This document shows positions 1 to 6,322 of a DNA stretch of 6,549 bases, one piece after another. The notes under the pieces were generated by a model. That model saw only the letters and a list, made by a program, of their open reading frames with translations. It ran no database searches and was not told the DNA's origin. The stretch is from Kmv34 sp964524965 (GTDB lineage: Bacteria > Aerophobota > Aerophobia > Aerophobales > B3-G15). The stretch is from assembly GCA_964524965.1 (NCBI GenBank), contig CAZGDY010000093.1, forward strand, positions 1 through 6,549, written 5' to 3'. The translations under genes were made by a program, and so were the position numbers. The first letter of the stretch is position 1. Each line of letters begins with the position of its first letter.

Positions 1-22
1 TATTTTCTCTTTTCTTGGGGTA

Positions 23-50
23 ATCCTATTATTTTTTCTTATTATGTCAA
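23..50 (-). promoter_or_regulatory. Possible promoter overlapping the end of the M48 gene
   Basis: Coding strand TTGACA (45-50), a perfect -35 element that includes the M48 stop codon, then 16 nt, then TAGGAT (23-28), a moderate -10. It would drive a gene beyond the left edge. No terminator hairpin is visible in the 46 bases after the stop, so read-through from the operon is also possible. Confidence 0.3.
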
Positions 51-814
51 TCACTTGTCTTGTCTGTGTTATCTTTCAGTTTAGCTATTTCCTCTTTGAT
101 TCTTTTTATTCTTTCCGAGGCCGGAGGATGAGTGCTCAGAAAAGTTTCTACTTCTGATGGTTCTTTTTTTTGTATTTGTTTTAATTTTTCCATAAATTTC
201 ATGATTCCTTCCGGGTTATATCCGGCTTTATAAGTATAAATTACTGAAAGCTGGTCAGCTTGGAATTCATCTTCTTTGCTATATCCCAGGCTAATGAGAT
301 TGTAAGCAAGAGTTACTACTTGGCGAATGGTCTTGCTATTTTCAAATAATATACTGAGAAAAAGACTATAGCCCATTTGATTTTGTAATCTTTTTACTCC
401 GTGTCGGCAGGTAACATGAGCAATTTCATGTCCTAATACTCCGGCTAACTCTGAGTCATCATCGAGCATAGCTAAAAGCCCCCTGTTAACGTAAATAAAA
501 CCTCCCGGTAGGGCAAAGGCATTAATATCTTCCCTTTCTAATACCTTAAATTGGAAGGTAAGGTTTTTCCGTTCCGAGATATTAGCCAGTTTTTGCCCAA
601 TATTTTTAACCCGCTTGTTTAATGTGGGATTTTGAGAAATAAGATATTTTTTTTCAACTTCTAAGGCTACCTGGCGACCTATCCTCGTCTCTTCGGAATC
701 ACTAATCAAAATAACGTCTTGCTCTTGGGTAGCTGGGTTAGTAACACTCATACATCCAGCAATAATCAGAGTTAAGCAGCTTAAAATGAGAAAAAAAGTT
801 ATTTTTTTTCTCAT
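47..814 (-). CDS. M48-family zinc metallopeptidase, predicted lipoprotein (BepA/LoiP-like)
   Basis: Predicted zinc endopeptidase of the cell envelope, 255 aa. Seen: a basic start and hydrophobic stretch ending in the lipobox IAGC, placing the lipidated cysteine at residue 21; the conserved stretch NAFALPGGFIYVNRGLL (98-114) that precedes the active site; HEIAH at 129-133, giving zinc ligands H129 and H133 and catalytic E130; the third ligand E183 in EFQAD (183-187); and STHPPASERI (227-236) near the C-terminus, typical of the family. Length and motif order match complete family members, so it looks intact. Family knowledge: such proteins degrade or help fold misassembled envelope proteins. 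The residue after the cysteine is Met, not Asp, which in a diderm would allow outer-membrane sorting (inference). The last gene of the run, 31 nt after the permease; the LspA encoded upstream would cleave its signal peptide. The start is fixed by the signal sequence and a G-rich ribosome site. Substrate unknown. Confidence 0.93.
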   Translation of the reverse strand: MRKKITFFLILSCLTLIIAGCMSVTNPATQEQDVILISDSEETRIGRQVALEVEKKYLISQNPTLNKRVKNIGQKLANISERKNLTFQFKVLEREDINAFALPGGFIYVNRGLLAMLDDDSELAGVLGHEIAHVTCRHGVKRLQNQMGYSLFLSILFENSKTIRQVVTLAYNLISLGYSKEDEFQADQLSVIYTYKAGYNPEGIMKFMEKLKQIQKKEPSEVETFLSTHPPASERIKRIKEEIAKLKDNTDKTSD

Positions 815-827
815 AACCTACCCCCCC
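815..827 (-). promoter_or_regulatory. G-rich ribosome binding region of the M48 gene
   Basis: On the coding strand seven consecutive G residues (821-827) preceded by a run of A are followed by TAGGTT and the ATG at 814. The G tract, or the AGG inside the spacer, can pair with the anti-Shine-Dalgarno sequence and supports this start. A homopolymer of this length right in the ribosome site is unusual and could slip in replication or sequencing. Confidence 0.55.
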
Positions 828-845
828 TTTTTTTAGATTACTTAT

Positions 846-1679
846 TTAATCACATTTTTTTATTTGTAATATAACAATCGAGGCAAAAAGAGGAAGAAAA
901 CTTAAAACTCCCAATATCACCAGGATTGATTTAAATAAAAGTTTTAATGAAACCTCATTGGGCGAAAATCCTCCCAGGAAAAGGGTTGCTTTTCCCTCAG
1001 ACAGGTAGCTGATAATATTTTCTAAATAAAAAGAAACAGAGAATTTCTCTAAAATGTTAGATACGGAAAAGGGAAGATAAAGAATCATCCAGTCAAAAAT
1101 ATACCAGGAAATTAATAATAAAAATCCAGCTAAAATTGCGGCAAGAGTATTTTTTGTGATAGTTGAGAATAAAGTTGAAATTGAGGTGTAAACAACGCCT
1201 ATCAGGATTAAGGCCAGTGCATAACTAAAAAATACTTTACTTTCGATTCGGCCAATTCCTAAAAAACTCAGGGCTAAATTGAAGCTGATTAGTTTTAATA
1301 AAATCAAAGTCAAGAAAACAAATAAAAATGATAAGTATTTCCCCATTATTATCTCGGAATAGCTTAAAGGTTTAGATAACAGGAGCTGCAGCATTCCTCT
1401 TTTTCGCTCACCGGCGACAAAATCACTGGCATTAATAATTGCCGTCAAGGCTATCGGGAGGGGTGCGACATCCAGATAGACCATAAGGCAGACTTTTGGT
1501 GAAACTTGTCTAATCCATCCCCCGCTCATTTTAGCAATTATTGAAGGATTATGGTACATCATATTGGAAAACCATATTCCAATTATTGCCGGTAAAAAAA
1601 TTAAGAGCAAGGAAAATATAAATCGGCGAGAAGATAAAAAATTTATAGTTTCCTGATTTAAAACAACTGCTAAGTGCAT
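846..1679 (-). CDS. ABC-2-type transporter permease
   Basis: Integral membrane subunit of an ABC exporter, 277 aa from the start chosen here. Seen: about six hydrophobic segments (roughly residues 20-38, 62-84, 115-140, 151-173, 178-203, 248-272), and the cytoplasmic motif ERKRGMLQLLLSKPLS (91-106) between the second and third, which is characteristic of ABC-2 permeases next to an ATPase of the CcmA/NatA kind. Start choice: the open frame extends to an ATG at 1727, but those 16 extra codons overlap, in another frame, the C-terminus of the ATPase. The ATG at 1679 overlaps the ATPase stop as TAATG, has GGGAG 10 nt upstream, and gives a normal short cytoplasmic N-terminus, so it is preferred. 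This arrangement implies translational coupling and balanced subunit amounts. The substrate cannot be told from sequence; relatives export drugs, ions, peptides or other small molecules. Single permease, so probably a homodimer. Confidence 0.9.
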   Translation of the reverse strand: MHLAVVLNQETINFLSSRRFIFSLLLIFLPAIIGIWFSNMMYHNPSIIAKMSGGWIRQVSPKVCLMVYLDVAPLPIALTAIINASDFVAGERKRGMLQLLLSKPLSYSEIIMGKYLSFLFVFLTLILLKLISFNLALSFLGIGRIESKVFFSYALALILIGVVYTSISTLFSTITKNTLAAILAGFLLLISWYIFDWMILYLPFSVSNILEKFSVSFYLENIISYLSEGKATLFLGGFSPNEVSLKLLFKSILVILGVLSFLPLFASIVILQIKKCD

Positions 1680-1780
1680 TAGAGTTTTTCTCCCATTAAA
1701 ACTTTCCGATAAAGGGAAGAAAGGCATCTTTGTTTTTTAATCTCATCTGCTATTCCTTTAAATAAAATTTCTCCGTTACT
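1679..1780 (-). CDS. C-terminal end of an ABC transporter ATPase (contig-edge fragment)
   Basis: Immediately left of the N gap, the frame beginning at 1780 reads 33 residues then TAA: it opens with SNGEILFKGIADE, continues with IKKQ and ends in LYRKVLMGEKL. The first part is the strand after the H-loop region that ABC ATPases carry (compare SNGKFLFQGLVEE on the other side of the gap), and the ending resembles the helical tail of CcmA-like ATPases. It is not continuous with the main ATPase frame across ten Ns, because 10 is not a multiple of 3. Either it is the true tail of the adjacent ATPase after an overlap that was not merged (a merged protein would be 241 aa, a normal length) or the tail of a second, paralogous ATPase whose body lies in the gap. 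Its stop overlaps the permease ATG by one base. Confidence 0.75.
   Translation of the reverse strand, partial: SNGEILFKGIADEIKKQRCLSSLYRKVLMGEKL
1690..1694 (-). promoter_or_regulatory. Shine-Dalgarno site deciding the permease start
   Basis: GGGAG on the coding strand, 10 nt before the ATG at 1679 and inside the final codons of the ATPase. It supports the internal start and coupled translation over the TAATG stop/start overlap. Confidence 0.6.
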
Positions 1781-1790
1781 NNNNNNNNNN
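1781..1790. other. Assembly gap (10 N) within the ABC ATPase
   Basis: Ten Ns, evidently a placeholder length. Both flanks encode the same short stretch of an ABC ATPase (13 residues each, 7 identical), so the real content may be zero or negative (overlapping contig tips) or may be a whole tandem ATPase gene. The literal length shifts the frame and makes the ATPase appear to end at a TAA at 1776-1778. Confidence 0.95.
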
Positions 1791-2453
1791 CTCTTCTACC
1801 AGTCCCTGGAAGAGAAATTTTCCGTTGCTAATTATGGCAATGGAGTCGGCCACCTGCTCAATCTCCACCAGGAGATGGGTAGAGAGGAATACAGTTTTTC
1901 CTTGCTCGCCTATTTGCTTGATCCTATCCAGTACTCTCTGCCTTTCCAGAGGATCCAGACCCTTGGTGGGCTCGTCTAAGAAAACAATTTCCGGATCATT
2001 GAGGAGTGACTGAGCAAAGGCTAATCTTTGTTTCATCCCGGCTGAATATTTTTTTATTTTCACATTTTTCCATTTTTCAAGACTAACTTCTTTTAAAAAT
2101 CTTTTAGCGGTATCATTAGCTTCTTTTTTATTTAACCCACTTAATTTTCCCATGTATTGCAGAAAGCTTACCCCTGTCATATCCTGGTACATTCCCGGGG
2201 CTTCGGGCAAATAACCAATATTTTTTTTAATTAATCTCAGCTCATTTTTAAGATTATATCCCAGAATCTGTACCGAACCAAAGGTAGCTCTGGTAACACC
2301 TGTTAAAATCTGCATCAGGGTAGTTTTACCAGACCCGTTTGGTCCCAAAAGACCAAAGATTCCTTTTTGAATATTTAAAGTTAACTGAGAAAGAGCCTTA
2401 ATATTGCGAGGATATACTTTAGTTAACTTCTTTATTTTTATCACATTTTCCAT
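1791..2453 (-). CDS. ABC transporter ATP-binding protein (3' end broken by gap)
   Basis: Nucleotide-binding subunit that powers the adjacent permease; 221 residues are readable before the gap. Seen: Walker A GPNGSGKTT (37-45); a Q-loop position occupied by Glu in YLPEAPG (82-87), as is usual in CcmA/NatA-type exporters; the signature YSAGMKQRLA (136-145); Walker B IVFLDEP (156-162) with catalytic E161; D-loop GLDP (165-168); and the switch His H193 in LSTHLL. The nucleotide-binding fold is therefore complete and should be active; only the C-terminal tail is cut. The apparent stop just past the Ns is an artefact of placeholder length. The start ATG lies 3 nt after the lspA stop, with AAGGA 7 nt upstream inside lspA, so it is co-transcribed. 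Substrate unknown. Confidence 0.93.
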
Positions 2454-2456
2454 GAA

Positions 2457-2936
2457 TTATTCCTTTTTTAAAGATTTTTTCTGAAACCAAATTAAGTTGA
2501 TGCAAAGTAAAATTACCCCGATGGTAATGAATACATCTGCCAGATTAAAAACAGGCCAGAGCTTAAGGTCAATGAAATCTAAAACAGCGCCTTTTGTTAT
2601 TCGGTCCCATAAATTTCCTCCCGCACCAGAGATGATGAGAATCATTCCTAATTTTGTCTTTTTTCTTAATTCAAATAACCAGAGAAAAATAAGGAGAATG
2701 ACCGTAAGGACACTAATAAAAATAGTAAAATAAATGGAATAAGGCAAAAAACCCATAATTAATCCCTGGTTTTTTAGCGGTCTGAGATAGATAATCTTAT
2801 CAAGAAGGGAGATGGAGTTGCCAAGCGGAATGAAGTAAATAATTAGTTTTTTAGCAATTTGGTCAATAGCAATCAAGACAAAAATAAATAAAACAAGGAT
2901 TAAATTTTTTTTACTAATGATATTTTTGATAGGCAT
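2457..2936 (-). CDS. lspA: lipoprotein signal peptidase (signal peptidase II)
   Basis: Inner-membrane aspartic peptidase that removes the signal peptide from diacylglyceryl-modified prolipoproteins at the conserved cysteine; 159 aa, the usual length. Seen: DQIAKKLI in the first membrane helix (D25); GNLWDR (107-112); VLDFID (118-123) and FNLAD (130-134), whose D120 and D134 correspond to the catalytic aspartate pair of the family; four hydrophobic segments (about 12-34, 66-88, 95-106, 131-150). The linker between the two Asp motifs is short. The substrate-site loop reads KNQGLIMGF, keeping the Asn and Gly of the common NxGAAF-type motif but not its small residues. No convincing Shine-Dalgarno precedes the ATG (upstream is A-rich), so the exact start is somewhat uncertain. 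It lies 35 nt after the protease gene and 3 nt before the ATPase; the M48 lipoprotein downstream is a plausible client. Confidence 0.95.
   Translation of the reverse strand: MPIKNIISKKNLILVLFIFVLIAIDQIAKKLIIYFIPLGNSISLLDKIIYLRPLKNQGLIMGFLPYSIYFTIFISVLTVILLIFLWLFELRKKTKLGMILIISGAGGNLWDRITKGAVLDFIDLKLWPVFNLADVFITIGVILLCINLIWFQKKSLKKE
2461..2465 (-). promoter_or_regulatory. Shine-Dalgarno site of the ABC ATPase within lspA
   Basis: AAGGA on the coding strand, 7 nt before the ATPase ATG at 2453 and inside the last codons of lspA. It confirms the ATPase start and the tight lspA-ATPase junction. Confidence 0.55.
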
Positions 2937-2971
2937 AGTTTTAGTTTTTTCATTTGATTTGAAAGCATCTT

Positions 2972-5900
2972 TTATTTCAGTACTGCAATCTTAGTGGTTT
3001 TAATCAACCTTTTTACAGAGTTTTTAGCTTCAACCAGAAGGACATAGATACCCGAGGCAACAAATGAACCTACATCATTAGTAAGGCTCCATTGAAGTTC
3101 GGAATCAGTTTTTCCTTCATGAGCGCCAAAAATATATGCTTTATTTTCTACTAAAGTTTTCACTAATTCCCCCGATATGCTGTATATTCTTATGGTCAGT
3201 TTAGCGTCTGCTCCTAATTTAAAATGAATGTTCGTAACCTCATTTGTAGGATTAGGGTAGTTGTAAACCTCAGTTAAGGTTAAATCCTCAGGTGGAGGAG
3301 AAGAATCTTTTTTCGTGGCAATCACTTTAAAGTTATTTTTAGCGGTCAAGGTGAAAAAAGAATAAAGATATTCCTCTCTCATATTGGCTAAGAAATTTTC
3401 ATTTTCATCAAGGTATATACCATATCTTATACCNNNNNNNNNNTTTTCATTTTCATCAGTAAGATAAAGGTAATATTCTTCTAAAATTGCCTCAGTATTA
3501 TTCCACTCCAAAGTTATTGTTTTATTAAATTTATCTGTTTTAATTTGCATCTCCCAGGTTGTTTTCTCAGGCAAGCTATTTTTATCAGGAGCCTTTCTTA
3601 TATCCTGAGTATAATAACCATTTTTTTCATTCCAATCCTGATGCAAAAATGAGAGGCTGATGTAAGGTGAGATGGGTGGTGCCTCATCAATATCTTTATT
3701 GTCATAACCATCTTTTGCTTTATCAGATAAGCCGATGAAGTTATAACTATCTTTTAAATCTTCCATCTTTGCTATAATCTGGAGATACTTTTCTCCATCC
3801 TTCATCAGGCTTTGAGAAGCCTCATCGGCCTCATAAGGAGGGATAAGGAGCTCGCACCCATCAGTCAGTGTTTTCACCCAGTAGCCTTTCCAGGGCTCTA
3901 AAATGCCATTGAACACTGGATAAAATACATATTCATCCCCATTCCAGTACCAGATAACATTTCTCATCCAGCTTCTTGTCTCTGCCTCCTGAATAGATAC
4001 CACTTCAGAGTTTTTTCGCACTTTAAAATTTTCCCAGTCAACATCAAAAGCAAAGGGGCACCCTATCTGGGTCCAGCCGGAGGCTAAGTTAATGGAGTAC
4101 TCACTTGATGTATCGACACTGGTTCCTTCTCCTACGGCGATGTTTTTAGAATCTTTGGTTATCAGCCAAAAAGCTATCCCCGGGGTCATATCAGGCAGGG
4201 CAGGATATTTGGAGTAATTATCACTTTCCGTGTCCCAGCGGTATACCTTCCAAATAGTATCATTTTGTATTCCTAAATCATCTTCCAGGACTGAGGCCAA
4301 AGATGAATTCTCAAGCTCAATGGGCGCTGAAAACATTTGCCATTTTTTGCTTTGAGTTAAAAAAGAAAGATCAGACACATTCACGTCAACAAGATAAGGA
4401 GATTCCTCGGGATTTATTACATCAGGAGAGGTGCTAAGATTACCATAGATATCCGCTGCCTCAAGGTAATACGCCAGCCCTCTTTCCGTAACATAGAGAG
4501 ATGGGATGGTTCCCTGGTAATCAGAACCCGGAGTCATCAGAGCAGAGCCATAAGTTGTCTTGCCCCCTTTTCGGTAGTAAACTGTGGCTGATGATACGCC
4601 TGAATTATCGGGGATAGATGCAGTAATGGGCAAATCTATCCCTTTAATAGCGGAAATAACAGGGGTATGAATTATTGAAGGTACGGTAACCTGATGCGGA
4701 TGAGGTCCATATATGTTGTTATTTTCATTGGATTCAAAAACCTGATTTAATGTATCTATCTGAGCCCATATTTTCTTTGTTCCGGCGGTATCATAGACGT
4801 AAGCGGTAAAGGTAGTGGAGCTGGTAACTCCTGCAGCAAGCCCCGCCATCTCAAGAGCCTCATCTCCCTCCTCACCACTGCTTGGAGCTGAAGGAAGGTT
4901 TTTATAGAGGTCAATTCGGAATTCTCCGGCATCAATATCACCTTGATTAATAAACTCTACGGTGACCTGGAGAGCTTCTCCTGAAACTGAGGGACTTGGG
5001 ATAGAGCTAATATTGGTGATAGTGAGGTCAGGTACTAACGCAGAAAAAGCTCCCAGAGCATCCACTAAACCATAGCCATACTCCAGGTCATAACCGGGCT
5101 CACCAAGGTCCTCAGCTGTAGAGTGAAGGAGATTCCGAATGTTTTCTACGCCACTGACCCCGTGAGAGAGTAATAAAGCTATTGTCCCCGCAAGATGAGG
5201 AGTTGCCATTGAGGTACCCTGCCAAAACCAATAATCAAAATCGGTAAAGTCGCCTTCACTAAAGGTCTGTTGCAAAACTCCATCAGCATAACCATCCTCG
5301 TTTTGATCTTCTTTAGTGTCCCCACCGGGAGCCATCAGTTCTATTCCCTCTCCATAATTGGAATAAGGGGCACGAGTCTTATCGTATCTCACCGCACCTA
5401 CTGCGATACACTCATCATAAGCAGCTGGATAAAGTATAGATGGTAAATTATCGTTTCCTGTAGCCGCCACAAAGATAACGCCGTTCTCGTATGCGTACTC
5501 CACAGCATCGAGTTTGGTTTCACTACCTGTTCCCCCCGCACTATAATTTATCACTTTTGCTCCGTTATTCACTGCATAATACACTCCCTCGGCAAATTGC
5601 GAATGAGTGCCGGAACCATCAGCATTTAATACCTTAACGGGCATTACAGAGCAGTTAAAAGCAATCCCAGCTACCCCCAAACTATTGTTTGTTGTCTGGG
5701 CAATGGTTCCCGTAACATGCGTTCCGTGACCATTATCATCATTTGGATGATCATCATCATTAACATAATCGTAGCCTGAAATAAAATTTGTTCCCGCCAA
5801 ATCAGGCGCTTTTTGATAGGATTCATAATCCTCATAAGCTACTCCACTATCTATTACGGCTACTATAACACTTGAATTTCCTCCCTGTTCAACATCCCAG

Positions 5901-6322
5901 GCAGAGGGTATATTTATCTGGGGAAAATGCCATTGCAAAAAATAATAAGGGTCGTTTGGAGTCCAGCAGGCATAATCGATATAGTTGGGCTCGGCATATT
6001 CAATTAAAGGATTTTCCCTGTAAAGCTTAACCATTTCCGGTACGGTCTTATCGGGGGGAATTTTAATTTTTTTAAATCCTGCCTGTGGACTGCTGTATAA
6101 TACAGAAGTTTTATACTCTGAGTTTACCCTGACCATTTCTGTTTTAGTGACTACAGGCTTAAACTTGACGATTATCTCACCGGGCACAAACTCATTGATG
6201 TTAGCTGAAGTATTAAAACTTTTTCTTTCCCGAAAAAGCTCACCGAAGGATTGCAGCGGTGAGTAAAGGGAAAGGATTAAAGTAAAAATGATTATTTTTA
6301 TAAATAATCTTTTCTTTTTCAT
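2972..6322 (-). CDS. secreted S8 (subtilisin-like) serine protease with C-terminal FlgD/T9SS-like Ig domain
   Basis: Extracellular multidomain serine protease, 1116 aa including four unknown residues. Seen: signal peptide (about 1-27); propeptide-like region with PGEIIVKFKP (47-56) and LIEYAEPNY (106-114), as in fervidolysin-type subtilases; S8 domain about 130-430 with D158 in VIDSG, H199 in GHGTHVTG, oxyanion N290 in ATGND and nucleophile S371 in GTSMATPH, so the triad is complete; CARDB-like adhesion fold about 431-545; Ig-like beta domain about 546-640; two beta modules with WKVYRWD and WYWNGDEYVF patterns and a PGIAFWL / PWKGYWV pair (about 650-828); a further beta region about 840-1003 carrying the N gap at 960-963; and a C-terminal FlgD-like Ig domain (about 1013-1116) with YPNP, SGELVKTL and ASGIYVLLVEA. 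The last domain resembles secretion/anchoring tails (inference). The start is set by the signal peptide; only a weak GGA lies 9 nt upstream. First gene of the run. Confidence 0.92.
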   Translation of the reverse strand: MKKKRLFIKIIIFTLILSLYSPLQSFGELFRERKSFNTSANINEFVPGEIIVKFKPVVTKTEMVRVNSEYKTSVLYSSPQAGFKKIKIPPDKTVPEMVKLYRENPLIEYAEPNYIDYACWTPNDPYYFLQWHFPQINIPSAWDVEQGGNSSVIVAVIDSGVAYEDYESYQKAPDLAGTNFISGYDYVNDDDHPNDDNGHGTHVTGTIAQTTNNSLGVAGIAFNCSVMPVKVLNADGSGTHSQFAEGVYYAVNNGAKVINYSAGGTGSETKLDAVEYAYENGVIFVAATGNDNLPSILYPAAYDECIAVGAVRYDKTRAPYSNYGEGIELMAPGGDTKEDQNEDGYADGVLQQTFSEGDFTDFDYWFWQGTSMATPHLAGTIALLLSHGVSGVENIRNLLHSTAEDLGEPGYDLEYGYGLVDALGAFSALVPDLTITNISSIPSPSVSGEALQVTVEFINQGDIDAGEFRIDLYKNLPSAPSSGEEGDEALEMAGLAAGVTSSTTFTAYVYDTAGTKKIWAQIDTLNQVFESNENNNIYGPHPHQVTVPSIIHTPVISAIKGIDLPITASIPDNSGVSSATVYYRKGGKTTYGSALMTPGSDYQGTIPSLYVTERGLAYYLEAADIYGNLSTSPDVINPEESPYLVDVNVSDLSFLTQSKKWQMFSAPIELENSSLASVLEDDLGIQNDTIWKVYRWDTESDNYSKYPALPDMTPGIAFWLITKDSKNIAVGEGTSVDTSSEYSINLASGWTQIGCPFAFDVDWENFKVRKNSEVVSIQEAETRSWMRNVIWYWNGDEYVFYPVFNGILEPWKGYWVKTLTDGCELLIPPYEADEASQSLMKDGEKYLQIIAKMEDLKDSYNFIGLSDKAKDGYDNKDIDEAPPISPYISLSFLHQDWNEKNGYYTQDIRKAPDKNSLPEKTTWEMQIKTDKFNKTITLEWNNTEAILEEYYLYLTDENEXXXXGIRYGIYLDENENFLANMREEYLYSFFTLTAKNNFKVIATKKDSSPPPEDLTLTEVYNYPNPTNEVTNIHFKLGADAKLTIRIYSISGELVKTLVENKAYIFGAHEGKTDSELQWSLTNDVGSFVASGIYVLLVEAKNSVKRLIKTTKIAVLK
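3396..3410. repeat. 15-bp direct repeat, copy left of the second gap
   Basis: ttttcattttcatca on the plus strand, identical to 3444-3458. In the protease frame it encodes the DENEN of YLDENENF, in the same reading frame as the other copy. Confidence 0.85.
3434..3443. other. Assembly gap (10 N) inside the S8 protease
   Basis: Placeholder gap. The protease frame stays open across it, giving four unknown residues (960-963). It directly adjoins the right-hand copy of a 15-bp repeat whose other copy starts 48 bases to the left; merging the copies would remove 16 codons in frame and give a continuous YLTDENENFLANMRE segment, so the intervening residues may be an assembly artefact. Confidence 0.95.
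3444..3458. repeat. 15-bp direct repeat, copy at the right edge of the second gap
   Basis: ttttcattttcatca, identical to 3396-3410, starting at the first called base after the Ns. It encodes DENE plus part of the next codon in YLTDENE. Confidence 0.85.

Noticed and set aside
1..46. Terminator after the M48 gene
   Set aside because: No GC-rich hairpin followed by a T run is visible on the coding strand.
1825..2013. Plus-strand open frame of 62 codons
   Set aside because: Lies opposite the Walker B to H-loop region of the ABC ATPase; no recognisable domain, a shadow frame.
2497..2733. Plus-strand open frame of 78 codons
   Set aside because: Antisense to lspA, whose conserved motifs explain the region; composition is a shadow of membrane-helix codons.
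2900..2968. Mini-ORF of 22 codons between the protease and lspA, overlapping the lspA start
   Set aside because: Considered as a coupling leader because lspA lacks a Shine-Dalgarno, but it has no good ribosome site itself and runs out of frame deep into lspA.
4756..4941. Minus-strand open frame of 61 codons
   Set aside because: Out-of-frame within the CARDB-like region of the protease; no independent ribosome site or domain.
5733..5763. ATC/ATG-rich stretch resembling an inverted or triplet repeat
   Set aside because: Explained by Asp and Asn codons of the NDDDHPNDDNGHG segment next to the catalytic histidine.
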